Assembly: GCF_039645565.1 (NCBI RefSeq)
Contig: NZ_CP147914.1
Span: 434,001 to 498,000, forward strand
Length of the DNA stretch: 64,000 nucleotides
Source of the DNA: Sulfurimonas sp. HSL1-2
Lineage (GTDB): Bacteria; Campylobacterota; Campylobacteria; Campylobacterales; Sulfurimonadaceae
Direction: 5' to 3'
Shown: positions 56,441 through 64,000 of the stretch, in pieces
Layout of the letters: every line of letters begins with the position of its first letter
Numbering within the stretch: the stretch's first letter is position 1
Notes under the pieces: generated by a model
Databases searched by the model: none
What the model was told of the DNA's origin: nothing
The model's input: only the letters and a program-made list of their open reading frames with translations
Program-made: the position numbers and the translations under genes

Positions 56441-57927
56441 GCCTGCGCCACCTGAAAGCGGCCGTAAAGATCAAGCATGCCCCGCAGGTTCTCCCAGGGG
56501 GCGTCGTCAAACTGCGGCGCCGTGACGCGCCAGTGCCAGTTCCCCTCCGCCGTGCCGGGCGTATTCATCCGCGCATCGGAGCCCAGCCCCAGCAGGTCCT
56601 GCAGCGGCAGCACCGCGAGGTTGGCCGTACTGGCGAGCGCCGTGCGGTTGAGGCTTTCGTGAAACGCCTCCCAGGGGCAGTGGAGGTAGCGCATCGTATG
56701 GGCGCGCTCGGCCTCTTCAGGCGGGGCCGCATAAAACCAGCCGTTGGTCGTATCGTTGTCGTGGGTACCCGTGTAAACGACGCAGTTGCGAATATGGTTG
56801 TGGGGCAGGTAGGGGTTGCCGGCGTCGCTGCCGAAGGCGAACTGCAGGATCTTCATCCCCGGCAGTCCGTAGTCGTCGCGCAGTGCCTCCACCTCGGGGG
56901 TGATGATGCCGAGGTCCTCGGCGATGATGGGCAGCTCCTGGCCGAGGGCGCGGCGGAAAGCGTCGAAGAGTTTGGCGCCCGGGCCGGTGATCCACTCGCC
57001 GTTCATCGCCGTCTCCTCGTCTGCGGGGACGGACCAGTAGGCCTCGAAGCCGCGGAAATGGTCGATACGCACCCAGTCGTGGAGCTCCAGGGCCCCCTTC
57101 AGGCGGGCGACCCACCACTCATACCCCTCCTGTTCCAGCCGTTCCCAGTCAAAAAGCGGGTTCCCCCAGCGCTGGCCGGTTGCGCTGAAGTAATCCGGCG
57201 GCACGCCCGCCACTGCGGTGGGCTGCAGGTCGTCATCAAGCTGAAAGTACTCGGGGTGCGCCCAGACGTCGGCGCTGTTCATCGCGACGTAAATGGGAAG
57301 GTCGCCGATGATCTTCACCCCCTTGGCGTTCGCGTATTCGCGCAGGGCCTCCCACTGGTCGTAAAAGCAGAACTGCACGAAACGGTGGTAAGCGGTTTCG
57401 TCTTTGAGAATATTCGCGTAGTAGGCCAGGGTTTCGGGCTCGCGTAGGCGGATGTTCTCCGGCCATTCGTTCCAGACGCGTTCGTTGAAGTAGGTTTTCA
57501 GCGCCATGAAAAGCGCGTAGTCATCAAGCCAGGCGGCATGGTCGCTACAAAAGGCGTCAAAAGCCGCTGTCGGGCGGAAACGGGCATGGGCTTTTTCCAG
57601 CATTGCCGTATTGCGGCTGATGACACTGTCAAAATCGACGGCACTGCCCCCATCGGAGCGGGGCGGGCGTTCGGACTCCTGCAGCAGGCCCGAGGCGACA
57701 AGAAGGTCGGGGTCGATCAGCAGGGCGTTGCCGGCAAAGGCGGAGTAGCACTGGTAGGGGGAGTGCCCGAAGCCCGTCGGGCCCAGCGGCAGGATCTGCC
57801 AGTAGCCGACCCCGGCGGCGGCGAGCCGGTCGACCCACGCCCGGGCCTCAGTGCCGAGGGTGCCGATGCCCCAGGGACCGGGCAGGGAGGTGGGGTGGAG
57901 CAGGAGTCCGGCGGCGCGCGGCATCAT
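56437..57927 (-). CDS. malQ: 4-alpha-glucanotransferase
   Basis: GH77 amylomaltase (496 aa) moving glucan chains between maltodextrins. Starts MMPRAAGLLLHPTSLPGPWGIG after AAGGACC. Catalytic residues sit in WVRIDHFRGFEAYW (nucleophile Asp), IIAEDLGIITPEV (acid/base Glu) and YTGTHDNDTTNGW (stabilising Asp). Length is standard for the bacterial form. Its presence suggests glycogen metabolism. It is first in the minus-strand run leading to pgeF. Confidence 0.95.
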   Translation of the reverse strand: MMPRAAGLLLHPTSLPGPWGIGTLGTEARAWVDRLAAAGVGYWQILPLGPTGFGHSPYQCYSAFAGNALLIDPDLLVASGLLQESERPPRSDGGSAVDFDSVISRNTAMLEKAHARFRPTAAFDAFCSDHAAWLDDYALFMALKTYFNERVWNEWPENIRLREPETLAYYANILKDETAYHRFVQFCFYDQWEALREYANAKGVKIIGDLPIYVAMNSADVWAHPEYFQLDDDLQPTAVAGVPPDYFSATGQRWGNPLFDWERLEQEGYEWWVARLKGALELHDWVRIDHFRGFEAYWSVPADEETAMNGEWITGPGAKLFDAFRRALGQELPIIAEDLGIITPEVEALRDDYGLPGMKILQFAFGSDAGNPYLPHNHIRNCVVYTGTHDNDTTNGWFYAAPPEEAERAHTMRYLHCPWEAFHESLNRTALASTANLAVLPLQDLLGLGSDARMNTPGTAEGNWHWRVTAPQFDDAPWENLRGMLDLYGRFQVAQA

Positions 57928-58050
57928 AAGAGGGTCCTTGAATCGGGGGTGTTCTTTATTGCGGATTATAGCCAATTGCGCGGAGTTGTGGTTGATACGT
58001 TTTCGGGCACGGTGATGAAACGGCGAGCCGTACTGCCGGCGCCGGTGCCG

Positions 58051-59352
58051 TTACCGCTCTTTGAGCTCTTTGATGACGAGCGTGCCGTCGGGCAGAATGC
58101 GGTAGGAGACAAAGGCGATCTCTTTCCCCCGTTTCCGTGCATTCTCTTCAAGCTGGGCATAGACGAGCATACTGTAAATTTGGGAGTCGCGTTTTTTGTC
58201 GAGGAGGTCTATCAGGCCCGTACCGTTGTTGTCCCTGACATGGATATCGGCGCCTCTGCGCAGGAGCGTGTTGATATAGTCGATGTTTCTGTTCAGGACG
58301 GCATAGTAGAGCGGTGTGCGTCCCAGCGCATCTTTGGCGTTGAGGTCCAGGTGGGTGTCCAGCAGGCGGGAGAAGGGTACGAAATACTCTGTCGGGTTCT
58401 TGACGAGCGCGAAAAGTTCGGCGGTGTATTGCGGTTCAAGCTGCTGCCGTTCCGCCCAGGTCACCGTAAGAAGATTGATTTTTTTGTCCTTGTGATCCTT
58501 TTGGTCCGTCGGGGAGGAAAGAATGATCATCAAAAATATCGAAAAACCAGCGGCGAGGATGACATATGCGGTAATCGTCTTGAACCGGCTGTAGAAATAC
58601 AGGAGGCTCATCATGTATTCGAACGGTTTGCCGAAGGAGAGATGGGATAACGGCGAGGGGGCCGGGATGTCGGAACGTGCATCCCACAGGGGCACCTCCA
58701 GAAAGTCGCTGATCCTCTGTCCCTGCTTTGTGACCGTATTGGCATCGTTGTGCTCGATCACGGCGGCGCGCTTCCCGTCGGCGAAGACCAGATTGAGTTC
58801 GTGCTTATAGTAGGATTTGCTGTCGTGGTCTCCCGGGATGAACCGCTTGAGCAGCTGCACGGCATGGACGTTTTTCAAGGAGTGGTACCCGTTGATGGCA
58901 TGCGGGTTGATTACCTTTGACGGTTCATCTTCCCCCCGCCAGAACGCGCTGACGGCCTTGTCGATGACGATCCGCTTCCTGCCGCTGAAATAGAAAAAGA
59001 CGCTCAGTCCGGTAAAGGAGAGTGTGAAGAGCAGGAAAAGCAAGGGGTCCGATTGGCTCCCCAAAACGTCGGAGAAGGCCAGAAAAAGGGAACCGGCGGC
59101 TCCGAAAGAAAAAAGAAGGGTGAACAGGAGCGACTGAAAACTTCTCCGAAACTCCATCCGGTCTTCATTGACGCGGACGAGACGGTGGGTCTTGAAAGCG
59201 TAGCCGCTGTTGCCCAGAGGCTTCCAGGTGGTTTTCAAGACGACGGGATCGTCCGTTCCGAGGTATTCCGGCATCTCGCTCGGCCGGATAGGAACGGTTC
59301 TTTCACCGTCGTCGGCAGTGTTGATCTGTATATAGTCACGAATATCCGGCAA
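58051..59352 (-). CDS. Membrane protein with ankyrin repeats
   Basis: Function unknown (433 aa). An N-terminal cytoplasmic segment precedes a helix pair (about 75-115: LLFTLLFSFGAAGSLFLAF and LLFLLFTLSFTGLSVFFYF). A domain of about 130 residues resembles a PH-like membrane-associated fold, with a further helix near 265-280 (TAYVILAAGFSIFLMIIL). At the C-terminus ankyrin-type repeats occur (about 340-405): LNAKDALGRTPLYYAVLNRNIDYINTLL and ADIHVRDNNGTGLIDLL. It starts at TTG with CAGGGAG upstream. It is isolated; no partner is adjacent. Confidence 0.7.
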   Translation of the reverse strand: MPDIRDYIQINTADDGERTVPIRPSEMPEYLGTDDPVVLKTTWKPLGNSGYAFKTHRLVRVNEDRMEFRRSFQSLLFTLLFSFGAAGSLFLAFSDVLGSQSDPLLFLLFTLSFTGLSVFFYFSGRKRIVIDKAVSAFWRGEDEPSKVINPHAINGYHSLKNVHAVQLLKRFIPGDHDSKSYYKHELNLVFADGKRAAVIEHNDANTVTKQGQRISDFLEVPLWDARSDIPAPSPLSHLSFGKPFEYMMSLLYFYSRFKTITAYVILAAGFSIFLMIILSSPTDQKDHKDKKINLLTVTWAERQQLEPQYTAELFALVKNPTEYFVPFSRLLDTHLDLNAKDALGRTPLYYAVLNRNIDYINTLLRRGADIHVRDNNGTGLIDLLDKKRDSQIYSMLVYAQLEENARKRGKEIAFVSYRILPDGTLVIKELKER

Positions 59353-59597
59353 AGCGGCTCCCTGTGTGATGACTTTTTCTCAATAACGTTCCCGTTCGCG
59401 GCGGCATGGCGCCGTTGACCGGTTTGGTAATTCTAACTGTAAACAGATGAAAATGTTAATAAAAAATAGAAAAAGTGCCAGAGAAACAGTGTGCGTACCC
59501 GGAATGCAAGCCAATGCAATGGAACGGTCGGAAGAAAGTGCAGGGGCGGTAATAGCTCTTGCAGGGCACACTAACTTCGTTTTTACGGTTGCTTAAG

Positions 59598-59603
59598 TAT
59601 AAT
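59598..59603 (+). promoter_or_regulatory. Candidate -10 box of the yajC-secDF operon
   Basis: TATAAT lies 48 bases before the yajC start. It lacks a TG extension and a clear -35. The 298-base gap upstream shows no gene. Confidence 0.5.
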
Positions 59604-59650
59604 GGCACGGATTTTGGGGCACGACCCCGCATAATAGAAGGATACACCCA

Positions 59651-59917
59651 ATGGAAATCATCGGACAGTTACTGCCCTTTATCTTTTTGATCGCGATCAT
59701 GTACTTCATCATCATCCGCCCGCAGCAGCAGCAGGCGAAGAAGCACAAGGAGATGGTTGAAAACCTGAAAAAAGGGGACAAGATCGTCACCTCCGGCGGT
59801 CTGATCGCCGAAGTCAAAAAGGTGGAAGAGACATTCTTCTCCGTTACGCTTGCCGACAACGTGACAGTGAAACTGACCAAAGACGCCGTTGCGCGAAAGT
59901 TCGAGGATGAAGCTTAA
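59651..59917 (+). CDS. yajC: Preprotein translocase accessory subunit YajC
   Basis: Small inner-membrane component of the SecDF-YajC complex (88 aa). One N-terminal helix (about 4-22, [22 protein letters not shown]) is followed by a small soluble domain with [19 protein letters not shown], the family signature. GAAGGAT precedes the ATG. Its stop overlaps secD by 11 bases. Confidence 0.95.
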   Translation: MEIIGQLLPFIFLIAIMYFIIIRPQQQQAKKHKEMVENLKKGDKIVTSGGLIAEVKKVEETFFSVTLADNVTVKLTKDAVARKFEDEA

Positions 59918-61487
59918 CTTCAGAGTAATCGTCTTCGCAGCCGCGATCCTTTTCGGGGTGGTCTTCTCCGTCCCGTCGCTGCTGCAGACCGATAAAGGGA
60001 CGAAGATCACCCTCGGGCTTGACCTGCAGGGCGGTCTGCACATGCTGCTCGGCGTCAAGACCGAAGAGGCGGTCAACTCCCGTCTCAAGGCGATCGCTTC
60101 GGGAATCAACCACTTCAGCGAGCGCGAAGAGGTCCTCATCGACGGTCTTGCCGCCGACGACGAATCGGTCCGTTTCACGCTGCTCGACGGCGACGATGCG
60201 CCGGCGATGGACAAGATGCTGGCCGATATCGAAGGGCTCAGCGTCGTGCACGAGGCGGAGAGCTACCGTCTCTCCCTCACGCCCGAAGCGGTGCAGAAGA
60301 CCCAGAAGCAGGCGGTCGACCAGGCGATCGAGACGATCCGTAACCGTCTCGACCAGTTCGGCCTCGCCGAACCGACGGTCGCGCGACAGGGCGAGGATAA
60401 AATCCTCGTCGAACTGCCGGGGATCAAGAGTGCCGAAGAGGAGCAGCGCGCACGCGAGCTGATCTCCCGCGCGGCGAAGCTCGAGCTGATGGCCGTGGAC
60501 GAAGAGCGGAAGATGCGCGCCTATACGATGACAGCGGACGAGGCGGCACGCTTCGGCGATGTCATCCTTCCCGATGCGGAAAAGGCGGGCGGCAAGTACC
60601 TTGTCCGCGAGATTCCGATTCTTGACGGCTCCATGCTGACCGATGCCCAGGTGGCCTTCAACCAGAACAACCAGCCCGTCATCAACTTCTCGCTTAACTC
60701 CGAGGGTGCGCAGATCTTCGGCGACTTTACCGGCAAGAACGTCGGCAACCACCTCGCCATCGTCCTCGACGGCCAGGTCTACTCCGCCCCGGTCATCAAC
60801 GAGCGTATCGGCGGCGGCCACGGCCAGATCAGCGGGAGCTACACGGTCGAACAGGCCCAGGACCTCGCGATCGCGCTGCGTTCGGGTGCGCTGCTCGCCC
60901 CGATCTTTATGCTGGAGAAACGCTCCGTCGGACCGAGCCTCGGCGCCGACAGCATCAAGGCGAGCATGATCGCGCTGATCGGCGGTTTCGTCCTCGTTTT
61001 CGCCTTTATGATCGTCTATTACAAGATGGCGGGGATCATTGCGAACATCGCGCTGGTGGCGAACCTCTTCCTCATCATCGCGGTGATGGCGATGTTCGGC
61101 GCGACGCTGACCCTGCCGGGGATGGCGGGTATCGTCCTGACCGTCGGTATGGCGGTGGATGCCAACGTCATCATCTCCGAACGGATCCGCGAGCTGCTCT
61201 ACCAGGGCGTCTCCATCCATAAAGCGATTGAAGAGGGGTACGCCAACGCGATGCGCGCCATCCTCGACGCGAACATTACGACCCTGATCGCGGCGATCGT
61301 CCTTTACGTCTACGGGACGGGAGCCATCAAGGGCTTCGCGATTACGATCAGCATCGGTATCCTTGCTTCCATGCTGACGGCGATCCTCGGCACGCACGGC
61401 ATCTACGAGATGCTCGAAACACGTATTGCTAAGAGCAAGAACGTCGGCTTCTGGTTCGGCGTCAGTAAAAAGAAGGCGGCGGCATAA
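59907..61487 (+). CDS. secD: Protein translocase subunit SecD
   Basis: Proton-motive-force-driven accessory of the Sec translocon (526 aa). After TM1 comes the SecD-type motif [13 protein letters not shown], a periplasmic P1 domain with [25 protein letters not shown], and [15 protein letters not shown] at the start of the membrane domain. [16 protein letters not shown] marks TM4, with the conserved Asp. Start ATG lies inside yajC. TAATG links it to secF. Confidence 0.96.
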   Translation: MKLNFRVIVFAAAILFGVVFSVPSLLQTDKGTKITLGLDLQGGLHMLLGVKTEEAVNSRLKAIASGINHFSEREEVLIDGLAADDESVRFTLLDGDDAPAMDKMLADIEGLSVVHEAESYRLSLTPEAVQKTQKQAVDQAIETIRNRLDQFGLAEPTVARQGEDKILVELPGIKSAEEEQRARELISRAAKLELMAVDEERKMRAYTMTADEAARFGDVILPDAEKAGGKYLVREIPILDGSMLTDAQVAFNQNNQPVINFSLNSEGAQIFGDFTGKNVGNHLAIVLDGQVYSAPVINERIGGGHGQISGSYTVEQAQDLAIALRSGALLAPIFMLEKRSVGPSLGADSIKASMIALIGGFVLVFAFMIVYYKMAGIIANIALVANLFLIIAVMAMFGATLTLPGMAGIVLTVGMAVDANVIISERIRELLYQGVSIHKAIEEGYANAMRAILDANITTLIAAIVLYVYGTGAIKGFAITISIGILASMLTAILGTHGIYEMLETRIAKSKNVGFWFGVSKKKAAA

Positions 61488-62458
61488 TGGAATTTTTCAG
61501 ACAGACGAAAACCATCAACTTTATGGGCCAGTCCAAGATCGCCATCGCGGTCTCCATCGTGCTGGTCCTCATCTCCTGGGGGATTTTGGCGGCCAAGGGG
61601 CTCAACTACGGCATCGACTTCGCCGGCGGTACGATCGTCCAGGTGAAATACGAGGGCGCGGCGCCCATTGACACGGTCCGCGACACCCTGGCCACCAACC
61701 CGCTCTACGAGGGGGCGCAGATCACCGAGTTCGGTTCGCCCGAAGAGATCATCATCCGCCTCAAAACTTCCAGCAAAGACGTCCAGTCCGATATGGGCGA
61801 CGTGACCCGTGAGGCCCTTAAGGGCACGGGCAGCTTCGAAGTCCGCCGGGTCGATATCGTCGGGCCGAAAGTCGGCGGCGAACTGCGCGAAAAAGGCGTC
61901 ATGGCGATGCTGCTGGCGATCCTGGGGATCCTCATCTACGTCGCAGTCCGCTTCGAGTGGCGCTTCGCCGTCGCCTCCATCGCGGCGCTGATCCACGACG
62001 TCTCCATCGCGATGGGCGCGATCTCGCTCTTCGCCATCGACGTCAACCTCGACGTCCTGGCGGCGCTGCTGACCCTGCTGGGCTATTCGCTCAACGACAC
62101 GATCATCGTCTTCGACCGTATCCGCGAAGGGGTGACCGCGTCGAAGAGCATCGAGCTCGCCGACGTCATCAACGAGTCGGTCACGAAGACCCTCTCGCGT
62201 ACGACGCTGACGTCACTGACGACCTTCTTCGTCGTCCTGACGCTCTTCATGTTCGGCGGGGAGATCATCCACGCCTTCGCCTTTACGCTGCTGGTGGGCA
62301 TCATCGTGGGGACCTACTCCTCCATCTTTGTCGCCTCGCCGATTCTGATGTGGTTCGGCTTCAATGTCGGCAACTACCGTACGAAACTGGCCGAAGCGGC
62401 CAGACGCCGCGCCGAAAAAGAGAAGATGCGGTCCATGTACGAACAGGGGACCGTTTAA
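61487..62458 (+). CDS. secF: Protein translocase subunit SecF
   Basis: Partner of SecD (323 aa). TM1 (about 18-37), GIDFAGGTIVQV, VGPKVGGELREKGV, then five further helices with GYSLNDTIIVFDRIRE in TM4 and SRTTLTSLTTFFVVLTLFMFGG. The complex helps complete export of the many secreted proteins in this window. It overlaps secD by one base. The 166 bases after the stop hold no gene. Confidence 0.96.
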   Translation: MEFFRQTKTINFMGQSKIAIAVSIVLVLISWGILAAKGLNYGIDFAGGTIVQVKYEGAAPIDTVRDTLATNPLYEGAQITEFGSPEEIIIRLKTSSKDVQSDMGDVTREALKGTGSFEVRRVDIVGPKVGGELREKGVMAMLLAILGILIYVAVRFEWRFAVASIAALIHDVSIAMGAISLFAIDVNLDVLAALLTLLGYSLNDTIIVFDRIREGVTASKSIELADVINESVTKTLSRTTLTSLTTFFVVLTLFMFGGEIIHAFAFTLLVGIIVGTYSSIFVASPILMWFGFNVGNYRTKLAEAARRRAEKEKMRSMYEQGTV

Positions 62459-62624
62459 TTTGAAACGGCATCCGGAACAAAACAAGGGTACCGCTCGCAA
62501 AGCGATGTTTCCTTGAAAGTCCCGTATGCCTACGCTTGGCGCTATGCCGCTAAAGCACAAAAATGCTTTCGGCATTTTCGTAGACCAGGGTTAATGGTAA
62601 AATTAGCCCAAAAAGGAGCAATCT

Positions 62625-62963
62625 ATGGATTGGGGTAAAGTAATCTACGTCTTTTTTACGCTGATGAGTCTGACGTCGACGGCGGGGTTCCTCTATGAAC
62701 ACGGTCCCGTCTCCCTCTTCGTCGCGGCGAGCCTGAACCTCGTCTCGACGATCCTCAAGATCGGGGTGCGCAACCTGCTCTCGGCCGAACTGCTCGCCAG
62801 TTCGCTCGTGGCGGACCTGCACCTGATCCCGGCGTTCATCTACCTTGTTGTCGTCGGCAACATGGACGTCGCGGTCGCCCTGACCATCGGCGCCCTGATC
62901 GCCAACGTCTTCTCCATGGGCCTCGTCTATATCGAAAGCTCCAAAACGCGAGAAGAGTACTAA
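62625..62963 (+). CDS. DUF6394-type small membrane protein
   Basis: 112-residue inner-membrane protein with four hydrophobic segments, starting MDWGKVIYVFFTLMSLTSTAG and ending in YIESSKTREEY. Matches a small family (DUF6394) seen mostly in Campylobacterota, recalled rather than searched. AAAGGAG precedes the ATG. It lies between secF and leuS, and its function is unknown. Confidence 0.75.
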   Translation: MDWGKVIYVFFTLMSLTSTAGFLYEHGPVSLFVAASLNLVSTILKIGVRNLLSAELLASSLVADLHLIPAFIYLVVVGNMDVAVALTIGALIANVFSMGLVYIESSKTREEY

Positions 62964-63028
62964 TCCGGCGCCCGGCGCCGGTTCCCGAAATACAGTGAGG
63001 GGGCTGCGGCCCGCCTCGAGGAGTCACC

Positions 63029-64000
63029 TTGCAATACAACCCGTCCGAAATCGAAACCAAGTGGCAGGCGTTCTGGGATGCCGAGCGCAGCTTTGAACCC
63101 TCCGATGATCTCACGAAGCCGAAAAAGTATGTCCTGAGCATGTTCCCCTACCCGTCGGGGCGTATCCACATGGGCCACGTGCGCAACTACACCATCGGCG
63201 ACGCCTTCGCGCGCTACTACCGCCAGCAGGGCCTGAACGTCCTGCACCCCATCGGATGGGACAGCTTCGGGATGCCGGCGGAGAACGCGGCGATCAAGCA
63301 CGGGGTGCACCCGAAAAAGTGGACCTACGAGAACATCGACTACATGCGCAAAGAGCTCGCCACCCTGGGGCTCTCCTTCTCCAAGGAGCGCGAGTTCGCC
63401 ACTTCCGACCCGCTCTATACGAAGTTCGAGCAGGGCTTCATCATCGACCTCTTCGAGAAGGGGCTGCTCTACCGCAAGAAAGCCTTCCTCAACTGGTGTC
63501 CGCACGACCTCACGGTCCTGGCCAACGAGCAGGTCGTCGACGGCTGCTGCTGGCGCTGCGACACCCCCATCGTCAAGAAAGAGATGCACCAGTACTACCT
63601 GCGCATCACCGACTACGCCGACGAGCTGATCGACGACCTTAAACAGCTGGAAAAGGGGTGGCCGAAGCAGGTCCTCTCCATGCAGGAGAACTGGATCGGC
63701 CGCAGCAGCGGGCTCGAGTTCACCCTGCACCTCGAGGAGCACTCCAAGAAACTGCTGCGCGACCGGTTCAACGGATTCGACGTCTACACGACGCGCCCGG
63801 ACACGATCTACGGCGTCAGCTACACGGCCCTCGCGCCGGAGCATGAACTGGTCACCTACATGATCGAGAACGGCCTGCTCGACCCGGAAGTCGCCGCCGC
63901 GATCACGGTCATGAAGAACAGCAGCTCCATCGACCGCCAGAAAGAGAAGCACGGTGTCGCGCTGGGCATCAATGTCGTCCACCCGCTCACGGGAGCGATG
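63029..64000 (+). CDS. leuS: Leucyl-tRNA synthetase (5' part)
   Basis: Charges tRNA-Leu with leucine. The first 324 codons are present and the frame runs off the right edge. It starts at TTG with GAGGAG upstream ([19 protein letters not shown]). HIGH motif is HMGH in [18 protein letters not shown], followed by [32 protein letters not shown] and zinc-type Cys residues in [10 protein letters not shown]. The CP1 editing domain begins with [19 protein letters not shown] is outside the window. Confidence 0.97.
   Translation, partial: MQYNPSEIETKWQAFWDAERSFEPSDDLTKPKKYVLSMFPYPSGRIHMGHVRNYTIGDAFARYYRQQGLNVLHPIGWDSFGMPAENAAIKHGVHPKKWTYENIDYMRKELATLGLSFSKEREFATSDPLYTKFEQGFIIDLFEKGLLYRKKAFLNWCPHDLTVLANEQVVDGCCWRCDTPIVKKEMHQYYLRITDYADELIDDLKQLEKGWPKQVLSMQENWIGRSSGLEFTLHLEEHSKKLLRDRFNGFDVYTTRPDTIYGVSYTALAPEHELVTYMIENGLLDPEVAAAITVMKNSSSIDRQKEKHGVALGINVVHPLTGAM

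Overview
The window looks like chromosomal DNA of a GC-rich Campylobacterota bacterium, probably related to Sulfurimonas or Sulfurovum. This rests on family recognition and gene order, not on a search. Supporting signs are the ribosomal and tRNA-modification run rpsP-KH-rimM-trmD-rplS, a short Lnt, an atpE product with an N-terminal signal-like segment, a DUF6394-type membrane protein, many GTG and TTG starts, and operons joined by 4-base overlaps. Most of the window is ordinary housekeeping DNA.

Layout. 0-10 kb: trpF and rpe (minus), rpmB, a potassium channel and argJ (plus), then a minus-strand series: an outer-membrane protein, a TRIC-type channel, a gamma-carbonic anhydrase, ppk1, an EamA permease and a glycosyltransferase. 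10-13.6 kb: an envelope locus of two small secreted Leu/Gly-rich proteins, an outer-membrane beta-barrel and a periplasmic C39-type peptidase. 14-20.4 kb: a patchy region with small orphan genes, gene fragments, an AT-rich membrane-protein gene, a copy of a tRNA-Leu 3' end, a large MopE/thrombospondin-type-3-like lipoprotein and the intact tRNA-Leu(GAG). 20.5-25 kb: atpE, a VWA protein, a MoxR ATPase and a leucine-rich-variant repeat protein. 25-34 kb: cysK, an aminotransferase class IV protein, a LysR regulator, a UvrD-type helicase, truB, ispE, a histidine kinase and smpB. 34-39 kb: rplS-trmD-rimM-KH-rpsP and ffh. 39.5-49.4 kb: a second envelope locus of five exported proteins, including a duplicated lipoprotein-OmpA pair. 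49.4-59.4 kb: a minus-strand series of RNA modification, Kdo transfer, lipoprotein acylation and maltodextrin genes. 59.6-64 kb: yajC-secD-secF, a DUF6394-type gene and the start of leuS.

The most unusual material is the pair of envelope loci. In the first, two Sec-exported proteins share an N-terminal motif resembling a bacteriocin-type (C39-processed) leader. They are followed by an outer-membrane barrel and a signal-peptide-bearing C39 peptidase with Cys66, His156 and Asp172 in place. The barrel plus periplasmic C39 recalls the Fap functional-amyloid export system. In the second, a 665-residue lipoprotein has five Lys and no Arg in its mature part, and the first secreted protein of the first locus has no basic residue at all after its signal peptide. 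This shared chemistry suggests, without proving it, that the loci belong to one surface-structure system. The lipoprotein-OmpA pairs could anchor it to peptidoglycan and the outer membrane.

The 14-20 kb region carries the marks of an integration hotspot. A 24-base copy of the tRNA-Leu tail lies about 4.6 kb downstream of the intact tRNA in the same orientation, and related gene ends flank an AT-rich gene. No integrase was seen. Other structural oddities are a 79-base duplication of the smpB 3' end and a hairpin-forming intergenic repeat present twice.
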